Below, piece by piece: positions 1 through 5,599 of a DNA stretch of 5,599 nucleotides (its first letter is position 1; each line of letters opens with the position of its first letter). The notes beneath the pieces were generated by a model, which was not told the DNA's origin, searched no databases, and worked only from the letters and a program-made list of their open reading frames with translations. The DNA comes from Methanoregula sp. (GTDB taxonomy: Archaea > Halobacteriota > Methanomicrobia > Methanomicrobiales > Methanospirillaceae): contig JAURZP010000332.1 of assembly GCA_030653335.1 (NCBI GenBank), positions 1-5,599 of the forward strand, written 5' to 3'. Made by a program: the position numbers and the translations under genes.

Positions 1-1281
1 AACTCGATCATTGGCGATACCCTTGCCCGTGCATTCCGAAAGGCTGGCTACCGGCTCGAAGTGCAGTACTATGTCAATGACATGGGACGGCAGATCGCCA
101 TTGTGGTCTGGGGTTTCATTCATCTCGACAGTACTCAGGAAGAGGGCGAGAAAGAGGATGCCCATATCGCCCGGATCTATATAGCCGCAAACCGCAGGAT
201 TGAGGAAGATCCGGAGATCACCCAGCAGGTCAATGAACTGATGCAACTGGTAGAGAAAGGCGATACTACAACGGTCAAGAAGTTCCGTAATGAGGTCTCA
301 CGCTGCCTTGAAGGGTTCGAAGTCACGATGAAGAACCTCAATGTAGCGCACGACCGGTTTGTCTGGGAGAGCGATTTCATCCGGAATGGTTACACAGAGC
401 GGATCATCAACAGGATCAAAAAACTCCCGCAGGCAAGACAGGAAGAGACGCTCGCACTCGATCTATCAGAGTTCGGGTTCGAGAACAAGTACGTGATCCG
501 GCGCAGTGACGGCACTTCAGTCTATGCAGCCCGCGACCTTGCGTTCCATGTATGGAAAGGGGCAAACTTTGACCGTATGATCGATGTGCTCGGCGCGGAT
601 CACAAGCTGATTGGCGCACAACTCCAGTGCACCATGAAACTGCTCGGAGAGAAAGTCCCGGAGATTGTCCACTTCGAGTTCGTATCCCTACCGGAAGGGG
701 CGATGAGCACCCGGGCAGGCAAATTCGTCTCGGCCGATGACCTGATCACCGAGATCAACAAACGGGCTTTCGATGAAGTGACCGCAAGGAGACCGGAACT
801 TGATGAACCGGCCCGCAGGGCAATTGCCCAGTCGGTAGGTCTTGCGGCTGTCCGCTATGATATCATAAAGGTGTCTCCCGAAAAGAGCACTGTATTTAAC
901 TGGAAGGAGGCGCTGGATTTCGAACGCCAGAGCGGCCCGTATATCCAGTACTCCCATGCCCGTGCCTGTAGTATTTTAGATAAAGCAGGGCCGTTTGAGG
1001 AGTGCTACGATCTCGAAACCCCGGCGGAGATTGCCCTTGCCAAACAGATTGCCAAGCTGCCTATGGTCATAGAGCGGGTGATCGCTGAACTCCGCCCGCA
1101 CATCCTTGCCACGTACTCCCGCGAACTTGCCGACATCTTCAACTCGTTCTATCACTTCGACCCTGTGCTGAAAAGTGAAGGAAAGGTCCGTAATCGCCGG
1201 CTTACGCTGGTAAAAGCGGCGCAGAACACGCTCAAAGAATCGTTAGAGACGCTTGGGATCGATGCCATCCACACCATGTGA
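1..1281 (+). CDS. argS: Arginyl-tRNA synthetase, 3' part (5' end outside window)
   Basis: This class I synthetase attaches arginine to tRNA(Arg) in the cytoplasm using ATP. The frame is open from base 1, and the first 20 codons (NSIIGDTLARAFRKAGYRLE) already match the stretch that follows the HIGH motif in ArgRS. The GTG at 61 is therefore internal and the true start and HIGH motif lie upstream. There are 426 visible residues; archaeal ArgRS is about 550, so roughly 130 N-terminal residues (Add1 domain and HIGH region) are missing. Visible landmarks are YYVNDMGRQ (about residues 23-31), DGTSVYAARDLAFH (about 170-183), the degenerate KMSKS-equivalent MSTRAGKF (about 235-242), and the start of the DALR anticodon-binding domain at GPYIQYSHARA (about 312-322). 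The protein ends with Met just before TGA, as ArgRS usually does. It overlaps the start of taw1 and is probably the first or an early gene of a translation operon. Family assignment is very secure. Confidence 0.97.
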   Translation, partial: NSIIGDTLARAFRKAGYRLEVQYYVNDMGRQIAIVVWGFIHLDSTQEEGEKEDAHIARIYIAANRRIEEDPEITQQVNELMQLVEKGDTTTVKKFRNEVSRCLEGFEVTMKNLNVAHDRFVWESDFIRNGYTERIINRIKKLPQARQEETLALDLSEFGFENKYVIRRSDGTSVYAARDLAFHVWKGANFDRMIDVLGADHKLIGAQLQCTMKLLGEKVPEIVHFEFVSLPEGAMSTRAGKFVSADDLITEINKRAFDEVTARRPELDEPARRAIAQSVGLAAVRYDIIKVSPEKSTVFNWKEALDFERQSGPYIQYSHARACSILDKAGPFEECYDLETPAEIALAKQIAKLPMVIERVIAELRPHILATYSRELADIFNSFYHFDPVLKSEGKVRNRRLTLVKAAQNTLKESLETLGIDAIHTM

Positions 1282-2161
1282 TGCCCTGCGAAAGCAGGGA
1301 TACCAGTTTTTTTCAAAGTCTTCCGGGGCCGCTCTTAAACCCTGCATGTGGTGCAAACGGGCGCTCATGGGCGGCGATATGTGCTACAAGCACCAGTTTT
1401 ATGGAATAGACAGCCACCGCTGCGTCCAGATGACTCCCACCCTGCGCTGCAACCAGCGCTGTCTCTTCTGCTGGCGATCATTTGAGCACGAAGTGCCGGA
1501 TGTGGAGGAGTGCACTCCTGAAACGATTCTTGCCGGCATACACAAGTTCCAGAAGAAAGCCCTTGCCGGGTATAATGCGATTCTTGACAATACGGTAACT
1601 ACTGAACGGTGGCAGGAAGCGCTGGATCCAAAACATGTGGCGATATCACTATCCGGGGAACCAACGCTTTACAGCCAGCTGCCTGCACTGATCGGTCTCT
1701 TCAACGATAAGGGTTATACGACATTCCTCGTGAGCAATGGCACAAATCCCGATATGCTACGGCAGTGCCACCCCTACCAGCAGTATGTCTCGCTCGATGC
1801 ACCGGATAGGGAGACGTACATGAAGGTCTGTCGCCCGCAGGAGGATTACTGGGAACAGGTGAATGAGAGCCTCGCTCTGCTGGGAACCAGACGATCTGCA
1901 GTGCGGATCACCCTTGTTAAGAATCTCAATGATTTCGCACCGGAAAAATATGCGGCAATCCTGCAGGATTCGGGTGCGTCATTTGTGGAAGTCAAAGGAT
2001 ATATGTATCTGGGATACAGTAGAAACCGTTTGGCTAGAGAGAATATGCCGGAGCATGAACGTGTACGATCGTTTGCAGAGAAGATTGCAGCTGCATGCGA
2101 TTACCGGTTCAAAGATGAGAATAAGTTGAGCAGAGTGGTCTGCCTGGAGCGTGTAATATGA
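1262..2161 (+). CDS. taw1: tRNA 4-demethylwyosine synthase (Taw1/TYW1), radical SAM enzyme
   Basis: It condenses N1-methylguanosine-37 of tRNA(Phe) with pyruvate carbons to make 4-demethylwyosine (imG-14), the first tricyclic step of wyosine biosynthesis. The product has 299 residues from the ATG at 1262, close to archaeal family length. The radical SAM motif CX3CX2C is CNQRCLFC (Cys63, 67, 70). Upstream Cys28, 41 and 54 are spaced 13 and 13, the same spacing as the auxiliary 4Fe-4S ligands known in Methanocaldococcus TYW1. CYK at 41-43 places Lys43 where the family has its pyruvate-binding lysine. SLSGEPT (129-135), SNGT (158-161) and SLDA (177-180) are further radical SAM core elements. The eukaryotic flavodoxin domain is absent, as expected in archaea. 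ATG 1262 is preferred; TTG at 1253 is an in-frame alternative, and neither has a strong ribosome site. The conserved-looking ALRKQGYQ begins only a few codons later, so the true start cannot lie much downstream. The gene overlaps argS by 20 bases and sepS by 4. Confidence 0.94.
   Translation: MPSTPCDALRKQGYQFFSKSSGAALKPCMWCKRALMGGDMCYKHQFYGIDSHRCVQMTPTLRCNQRCLFCWRSFEHEVPDVEECTPETILAGIHKFQKKALAGYNAILDNTVTTERWQEALDPKHVAISLSGEPTLYSQLPALIGLFNDKGYTTFLVSNGTNPDMLRQCHPYQQYVSLDAPDRETYMKVCRPQEDYWEQVNESLALLGTRRSAVRITLVKNLNDFAPEKYAAILQDSGASFVEVKGYMYLGYSRNRLARENMPEHERVRSFAEKIAAACDYRFKDENKLSRVVCLERVI
1284..1313 (+). other. GAAA-tetraloop hairpin followed by T7 tract inside the 5' end of taw1
   Basis: CCCTGC (1284-1289), loop GAAA (1290-1293) and GCAGGG (1294-1299) form a perfect 6-bp hairpin with a GNRA tetraloop. 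It begins two bases after the argS TGA (1279-1281). Seven bases after the stem is a run of seven T (1307-1313). The arrangement resembles a terminator or attenuator, yet it lies within taw1 codons 8 to 18, counting from ATG 1262, and translates through as ordinary sequence (the T run encodes Phe-Phe). The spacing between stem and T tract is longer than in a classical bacterial terminator, and archaeal RNA polymerase responds mainly to the T tract itself. A role in partial termination, mRNA processing or tuning of taw1 and sepS output is possible but unproven. Confidence 0.4.
2146..2161 (+). promoter_or_regulatory. Ribosome binding site and ATGA stop/start overlap between taw1 and sepS
   Basis: GGAG at 2146-2149 lies eight bases before the sepS ATG (2158-2160). 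The taw1 TGA occupies 2159-2161, so stop and start share ATGA. This decides the sepS start and suggests that ribosomes ending taw1 can reinitiate on sepS, tying the amounts of the two proteins. The overlap is seen directly; the coupling is inferred. Confidence 0.75.
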
Positions 2162-3810
2162 AGTTCAATCCCGAAGAATGGAAACGAAAGTCGCATGAAA
2201 ATTTTGAAGAGGCATGGCATGAGGGACCGTCGGTTGTAACCCCGCCGGGACATGCAGCAACCTACCCGTGCCTCACGTTCAAGCGGGCTTTGGCGCACCC
2301 GATCTTTGCCACCATAAACCGGCTTCGCGAGGTCTACCTTTCGCTGGGTTTTGATGAAGCAGAAAACCCGGTTATTATCGAGGAACAGGATATCTACCGC
2401 CAATTCGGTCCTGAAGCTATGGCCGTGCTCGACCGGGTCTTCTACTTAGGAGGACTCCCGCGCCCGAACGTGGGGATCGCCCGAAAACAGCTTGATGAGA
2501 TCAACGAGATCCTGATGAGCCACCGGAGTCCGCTTGTACATGGTGATGCCATCCCGGTCGGACAAGCCCATCACCATAAACATTACCAGCCCATGACGAA
2601 AGAGACCGAGGAGCACCTGCGGGAGACACTCCATGCGTACAAGAAATCCGAGATTGACGGGGATGAACTCACCTTTGAGCTCTCCAAGGTGCTGGGAGTG
2701 GATGATGCACTGGTTGTGCACATCCTTGACGCGGTCTTTCCGGAGTTCAGGGCACTTGTCCCGGAATCCTCGCGCTCCACGCTGCGCAGCCACATGACGA
2801 GCGGCTGGTTCATGACACTCGGGGCGATATGGGATAAAACAGCACTTCCTATCCGGCTCTTCTCGGTTGACCGGTGTTTCCGGCGCGAGCAAGCTGAAGG
2901 GCCGACCCGGCTTATGACCTACCACTCGGCATCGTGTATCATCGCTGGAGAAGATGTCACGATAGAAGACGGTAAAGCAGTGAGCGAGGCGCTCCTCTCC
3001 TCATTCGGGTACACAGATTTCCGGTTCCAGCCGGATGAGAAACGTTCCAAGTATTATATGCCGGATTCCCAGACCGAGGTCTATGCCCGGCACCCGGTGC
3101 ACGGTTGGGTCGAAGTGGCAACGTTTGGTATGTACTCCCCATCGGCACTTGCCGAGTACGGCATCGGGGTACCGGTCATGAATCTCGGGCTGGGTGTCGA
3201 GCGACTTGCGATGATTGCATACAATTCCAATGATGTCCGGCAACTCTGTTTCCCCCAGTTCTTCCCTCGGCCGGTCACTGACAGGGAGATCGCCCGTGCT
3301 GTTCATGTTCGGGAAGAGCCGGCATCTCCGGAAGGAAAACAGCTTGCTGCCGCGATCTTACGTGTCGCTACCGCAAATGGATCGGCTGCCGGGCCATGCT
3401 CGTTCGATGCATGGGAAGGCACTCTTGGCGGGGTAACCGTAAAAGTTGTGGTCGAGGAAACGGAATCCAATGCAAAGCTCTGCGGTCCTGCCTGCGCCAA
3501 TGAAATATTCGTACACGACGGATCGATTCTTGGTGTGCCGGACGTTGAGAAGTGGAAACAGGTGCGGACAGATGGAGTGGCAACCGGCATCAGTTACCTG
3601 AGTGCAGTTGCAGCACTATCTGCAGCCCGGATTGAAGAAGCAGCCCGGTGCGGGAAGTCCACTACCGTGCAGGTGAAGATGGGAAAACTCCCCAGTGATA
3701 TCAACTTAAAGATCGAGGAATTCGCGATGCGAGCCGTAACGGACAACAAAAAGAAAGTGGATGTGCGGGGGCCGGTGTTTCTTTCGGTCCGTTCCACAAT
3801 CAGGGAGTAA
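2158..3810 (+). CDS. sepS: O-phosphoseryl-tRNA(Cys) synthetase (SepRS)
   Basis: This class II synthetase charges tRNA(Cys) with O-phosphoserine. SepCysS then converts Sep-tRNA(Cys) to Cys-tRNA(Cys), the route methanogens use instead of, or beside, CysRS. The protein is 550 residues, near the roughly 540 usual for the family. An N-terminal helical region (PEEWKRKSHENFEEAW, 5-20) precedes the catalytic core. Visible signatures are HMTSGWF (212-218), motif 2 around RCFRREQ (239-245), TYHSAS (254-259) and motif 3 GLGVERL (344-350). By family knowledge the HxT and SxS residues (His212/Thr214, Ser257/Ser259) bind the phosphoserine phosphate; this mapping is by pattern, not alignment. The C-terminal part from about 370 is the expected anticodon-binding region. 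The ATG start overlaps the taw1 stop as ATGA, with GGAG eight bases upstream, which supports this start and coupling to taw1. No SepCysS or SepCysE gene is in the window. Some methanogens also carry cysS, which cannot be judged here. Confidence 0.96.
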   Translation: MKFNPEEWKRKSHENFEEAWHEGPSVVTPPGHAATYPCLTFKRALAHPIFATINRLREVYLSLGFDEAENPVIIEEQDIYRQFGPEAMAVLDRVFYLGGLPRPNVGIARKQLDEINEILMSHRSPLVHGDAIPVGQAHHHKHYQPMTKETEEHLRETLHAYKKSEIDGDELTFELSKVLGVDDALVVHILDAVFPEFRALVPESSRSTLRSHMTSGWFMTLGAIWDKTALPIRLFSVDRCFRREQAEGPTRLMTYHSASCIIAGEDVTIEDGKAVSEALLSSFGYTDFRFQPDEKRSKYYMPDSQTEVYARHPVHGWVEVATFGMYSPSALAEYGIGVPVMNLGLGVERLAMIAYNSNDVRQLCFPQFFPRPVTDREIARAVHVREEPASPEGKQLAAAILRVATANGSAAGPCSFDAWEGTLGGVTVKVVVEETESNAKLCGPACANEIFVHDGSILGVPDVEKWKQVRTDGVATGISYLSAVAALSAARIEEAARCGKSTTVQVKMGKLPSDINLKIEEFAMRAVTDNKKKVDVRGPVFLSVRSTIRE

Positions 3811-3958
3811 ATTCTTTTTTTATCCATTCCTTTATCCATTCCTGGTTAAGGACCATTGGGAGTGAGAACTCAAATCCCTTCACCACGTTATCGTGATCCA
3901 ATGGATTATCACTATGAGTAAACTGCCCCGCCAGTGTCAACGTATCCGGTAGATTCAC
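3800..3958 (-). CDS. Putative 52-residue ORF, or out-of-frame C-terminal extension of the helicase
   Basis: From GTG at 3958-3956 the minus strand reads 52 codons, beginning VNLPDTLTLAGQFTHSDNPL, to a TGA at 3802-3800. It overlaps the helicase 3' end by 47 bases in another frame and the end of sepS by 11 bases. The product is mixed polar and hydrophobic, with an amphipathic-looking end QEWIKEWIKKEF produced by the 12-bp duplication. No signal peptide, cysteine or recognisable domain is seen, and no family is recognised. GTG has no clear ribosome site; TTG at 3938-3936 is another start. The frame is also what the helicase would enter if one A were lost from the A6 run just upstream (T6 at 3959-3964 on the plus strand). 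It could thus be a small coupled gene, a real helicase tail hidden by a frameshift or base error, or a chance open frame. Its continuity across the whole intergenic gap is the main support. Confidence 0.3.
   Translation of the reverse strand: MNLPDTLTLAGQFTHSDNPLDHDNVVKGFEFSLPMVLNQEWIKEWIKKEFTP
3815..3821 (+). terminator. T7 tract after sepS, likely archaeal transcription terminator
   Basis: Seven consecutive T begin four bases after the sepS TAA, in a T-rich stretch (ATTCTTTTTTTATCC), at the end of the operon and facing a convergent gene. Euryarchaeal RNA polymerase terminates at such T tracts without needing a hairpin, and none is visible immediately before it. No comparable T tract on the minus strand, which would appear as an A run on the plus strand, is seen after the helicase stop. 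Confidence 0.6.
3819..3842. repeat. Perfect 12-bp tandem duplication
   Basis: TTTATCCATTCC occurs at 3819-3830 and again at 3831-3842 without mismatch. It sits just after the T7 tract between the convergent sepS and helicase genes. On the minus strand, in the open frame described at 3800-3958, each copy contributes four codons and the result reads EWIKEWIK, so the duplication does not break that frame. It looks like a recent slippage duplication. Two copies alone do not suggest an array or a protein-binding site. Confidence 0.85.
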
Positions 3959-5599
3959 TTTTTTCCGGTTCTTTACAGAGATCGTTAAGGATCAAAACTG
4001 TCGCGATCTTATCGAGCGGTTGATTATCATTGCCGCATTTGGGCGAGTAAATGCAGGACGGGCAGCCATCATCGCACCGGCAGTCCCGCACCAGCGCATG
4101 GGCAGTGGCAAACAGATCGTCCAGGATCTCGTAGGCTTTTTCCGCAAGCCCGATACCCCCTTCATATCCGTCATAAACAAATATGACGGGCTCTCCGTTT
4201 TCACCGTATGCAACTGATGACAACCCGCCAATATCCCAGCGATCGCACATCACATGCAGGGGCATGAGGGCAATGAGGGCATGCTCTGCACCATGCAGTC
4301 CGCCTGCGAAATCCAGATTCCCTTTCAAAACATGCTGTTCCGTACCTGGAGAGGGGATGAGCCAGAATGCTTTTGTCCTGAAGGTGAGCGGTGGGAGAGT
4401 AAGAGGCTCAAAACCGAGGATGGTATCGCCGCGTTTGATTTTATAACCGGTATATTGTTCCGTCACTTCCACAACCCCAAAGGCACATTTCACGCCATTT
4501 ATCTCACGGGTTTCGAGCGTCTCGATGATCGTTAAGTCCACCTCCTTTAATGGCTGTGTGTAGTAGTCCACATCGGCCTCAGTTACACGCACGGTGTGGG
4601 TTTCCAGATCCATCTCTTTGACGAGAAACATCTCTCCCTGGTGGAGAAGAATCGCACCTTTATGCGCTTCCCGGTATGCCTGCGCCTGGTCCAAGGTCTC
4701 TAACATCCTGCCGTGACACATGATCCGGAATGTTTCTCCGGGTACGCCCCCAAGGCTTACCAGTTCAGCTGCCCTGCCCCGCCCGGAATATACCCACCCG
4801 CGAGCAGTCTTCCTGACAAGATCGGTGGATGCAAGGTCAGGAAGCAATTGCGGGAATGCATCCCCGAAAAATACCCGATCTTCATCTTCACGGAGGGGAA
4901 GTTCTGCCGCAGCGCATAGCAGGTGCCCGGATAGGATGTAGGGATTTTTTGTATCCACAATCGCGTGTTCGTTGGAACGCGAGAAGAACTGTTCCGGGTG
5001 GTTCATGAAGTACTGATCAAGGGGATTTGCCTGCGCAACCAAGAGGGCAAGGGATACATCGCCCTTCCTTCCGGCCCTGCCCGCCTGCTGCCAGGTAGAC
5101 ATCATGGTGCCCGGATAACCGGAAATAATCACAGCATCGAGCGATCCAATATCAATGCCAAGCTCAAGCGCGTTTGTTGAGACAACTCCCTTCATCGTCC
5201 CATCCTTGAGATGTGTCTCTATCACCCTTCGATCCTCTGGGAGATAACCTGCCCGGTACGCGCAGATCGCTTCGGCAAGCTGAGCACTTGAACGCCGTAA
5301 ATCCTCCCGCGCCCAGAGGGTGACTAGCTCTGCCATCTTCCGCGAACCGGTGAAACACAATGTCTGGAGATCGTTTTTCACGCAGGATACCAGAAGATCT
5401 TTTGTTTCCTCGTGAGTGGAACGTTCACCTACGCGATCATAGAATGGGTTATAGAGAACGAAATGTTTCCTACCATGAGGGGATCCACTCCCATCCACCA
5501 ATTCAAAGGGATGACCGGTAAGACGATGAGAAAATTCCACCGGGTTTGCAAGAGTTGCAGTGGACAGGATGAACTGCGGACGTGAACCGTAGTGCAGGC
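3912..5599 (-). CDS. DEAD/DEAH-type SF2 DNA helicase with DUF1998 (MZB) zinc domain, MrfA/Hrq1-like, 5' end outside window
   Basis: The visible 561 residues are the C-terminal part of an ATP-dependent superfamily 2 DNA helicase. The frame is open to the window edge and starts LHYGSRPQFILSTATLANP, which contains motif III (STAT, residues 12-15). The GTG at 5540 is therefore internal, and Walker A and DExH lie beyond the window. The second RecA domain follows: LCFTGSRKMAELV (motif IV, about 80-92), STNALELGIDIG (motif V, about 140-151) and QQAGRAGR (motif VI, 170-177). The C-terminal DUF1998/MZB domain shows HGAEHALIALMPLHVMCDRWD (about 435-455), FVYDGYEGGIG (about 473-483) and the zinc cluster CRCDDGCPSC followed by KCGN (Cys506, 508, 512, 515, 521). 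Known relatives are Bacillus MrfA (mitomycin damage repair) and fungal Hrq1 (crosslink repair), both 3'-5' helicases. DNA repair is therefore a likely role by family, not shown here. The gene converges on sepS and is not part of its operon. The last 14 residues are uncertain because another frame continues past the TAG. Confidence 0.93.
   Translation of the reverse strand, partial: LHYGSRPQFILSTATLANPVEFSHRLTGHPFELVDGSGSPHGRKHFVLYNPFYDRVGERSTHEETKDLLVSCVKNDLQTLCFTGSRKMAELVTLWAREDLRRSSAQLAEAICAYRAGYLPEDRRVIETHLKDGTMKGVVSTNALELGIDIGSLDAVIISGYPGTMMSTWQQAGRAGRKGDVSLALLVAQANPLDQYFMNHPEQFFSRSNEHAIVDTKNPYILSGHLLCAAAELPLREDEDRVFFGDAFPQLLPDLASTDLVRKTARGWVYSGRGRAAELVSLGGVPGETFRIMCHGRMLETLDQAQAYREAHKGAILLHQGEMFLVKEMDLETHTVRVTEADVDYYTQPLKEVDLTIIETLETREINGVKCAFGVVEVTEQYTGYKIKRGDTILGFEPLTLPPLTFRTKAFWLIPSPGTEQHVLKGNLDFAGGLHGAEHALIALMPLHVMCDRWDIGGLSSVAYGENGEPVIFVYDGYEGGIGLAEKAYEILDDLFATAHALVRDCRCDDGCPSCIYSPKCGNDNQPLDKIATVLILNDLCKEPEKSESTGYVDTGGAVYS

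Larger units (their letters stand above)
3811..3911. other. Convergent intergenic region between sepS and the helicase
   Basis: These 101 bases separate the sepS stop from the helicase stop. They hold the T7 tract, the 12-bp tandem duplication and a 7-bp inverted repeat (CCATTGG at 3853-3859, CCAATGG at 3898-3904) whose 38-base loop makes a stable hairpin doubtful. The minus strand is open throughout in one frame, continuing from inside the helicase gene. No promoter is expected between convergent genes and none is recognised. Confidence 0.6.

Noticed and set aside
61..63. GTG as start of the arginyl-tRNA synthetase
   Set aside because: The 20 codons before it are open and encode recognisable ArgRS sequence, so this is an internal valine codon of a gene entering from upstream.
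890..900. AT-rich TGTATTTAAC inside argS as a TATA box for taw1
   Set aside because: It resembles a TATA element but lies about 360 bases before taw1 inside coding sequence, with no visible BRE and no nearby start; chance is the simpler explanation.
1253..1255. TTG as start of taw1
   Set aside because: It is in frame, but the ATG three codons later is the commoner start codon, and neither site has a ribosome site that favours the TTG.
1281..1283. ATG in a TGATG overlap with the argS stop as the taw1 start
   Set aside because: It looks like an ideal coupled start but is in another frame and ends at a TAG after about 43 codons. The taw1 frame upstream of it already encodes the family-like ALRKQGYQ, so it would need a frameshift at the T7 run to make sense.
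1863..2129. 88-codon plus-strand frame inside taw1
   Set aside because: It is fully contained in taw1 in another frame, and its translation is rich in Arg, Ser and Cys with no domain; a shadow of the real gene.
2446..2925. 159-codon minus-strand frame opposite sepS, and shorter ones at 2583-3590
   Set aside because: All lie antisense to strongly conserved SepRS coding sequence and show no domain; typical antisense shadows in a moderately GC-rich genome.
3594..3839. 81-codon minus-strand frame beginning MDKGMDKKR over the tandem repeat
   Set aside because: Most of it is antisense to the sepS C-terminus, and its start arises from the duplicated 12-mer; no domain or ribosome site supports it.
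3853..3904. 7-bp inverted repeat CCATTGG/CCAATGG as a terminator hairpin for the helicase
   Set aside because: The loop is 38 bases and no minus-strand T run follows, so a functional stem is not supported.
4020..5180. Plus-strand frames of 65-93 codons across the helicase gene
   Set aside because: Each is antisense to conserved helicase and MZB coding sequence and has no recognisable motif.
5538..5540. GTG as the start of the minus-strand helicase
   Set aside because: Nineteen further open codons upstream encode the helicase motif III region, so the gene extends past the window edge.

Overview
The window looks like chromosomal DNA of a euryarchaeal methanogen, most probably of the Methanomicrobiales (Methanoregula-like). 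The evidence is a SepRS gene (a hallmark of methanogens and a few relatives), an archaeal Taw1/TYW1 wyosine enzyme, an archaeal-type ArgRS, tightly overlapping genes, and a T-rich rather than bacterial-style end to the operon. The genus is an inference from general protein character, not a search result. No mobile element, CRISPR array, tRNA or rRNA gene was recognised.

Layout: positions 1-3810 carry three plus-strand genes of tRNA biology in one apparent operon. These are the 3' part of argS (arginyl-tRNA synthetase, 5' end outside the window), taw1 (4-demethylwyosine synthase, complete) and sepS (O-phosphoseryl-tRNA(Cys) synthetase, complete). argS and taw1 overlap by about 20 bases and taw1 and sepS overlap by ATGA, so translational coupling is likely. 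A T7 tract just after the sepS stop is the likely transcript end.

Positions 3912-5599 carry, on the minus strand, the C-terminal part of a superfamily 2 DNA helicase with a DUF1998/MZB zinc domain (MrfA/Hrq1-like). Its N-terminal part, with the Walker A and DExH motifs, lies outside the window. It converges on sepS.

The roughly 100 bases between the two stop codons hold a perfect 12-bp tandem repeat, the T7 tract and a 7-bp inverted repeat. They also hold an open minus-strand frame that overlaps the end of the helicase and the last bases of sepS. That frame could be a small gene, or a C-terminal extension of the helicase reached by a one-base shift at an A6 run.

Functionally, the operon joins two synthetases and one anticodon-loop modification enzyme. 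SepRS charges tRNA(Cys) with phosphoserine, which SepCysS (not in this window) then converts to cysteine. Taw1 acts on m1G37 of tRNA(Phe), and m1G37 is also reported to help SepRS recognise tRNA(Cys), so two of the genes are linked to position-37 chemistry. The most unusual local signals are a GAAA-tetraloop hairpin plus T7 tract placed directly after the argS stop but inside the start of taw1, and the open frame after the helicase. Most of the window is otherwise ordinary housekeeping sequence.
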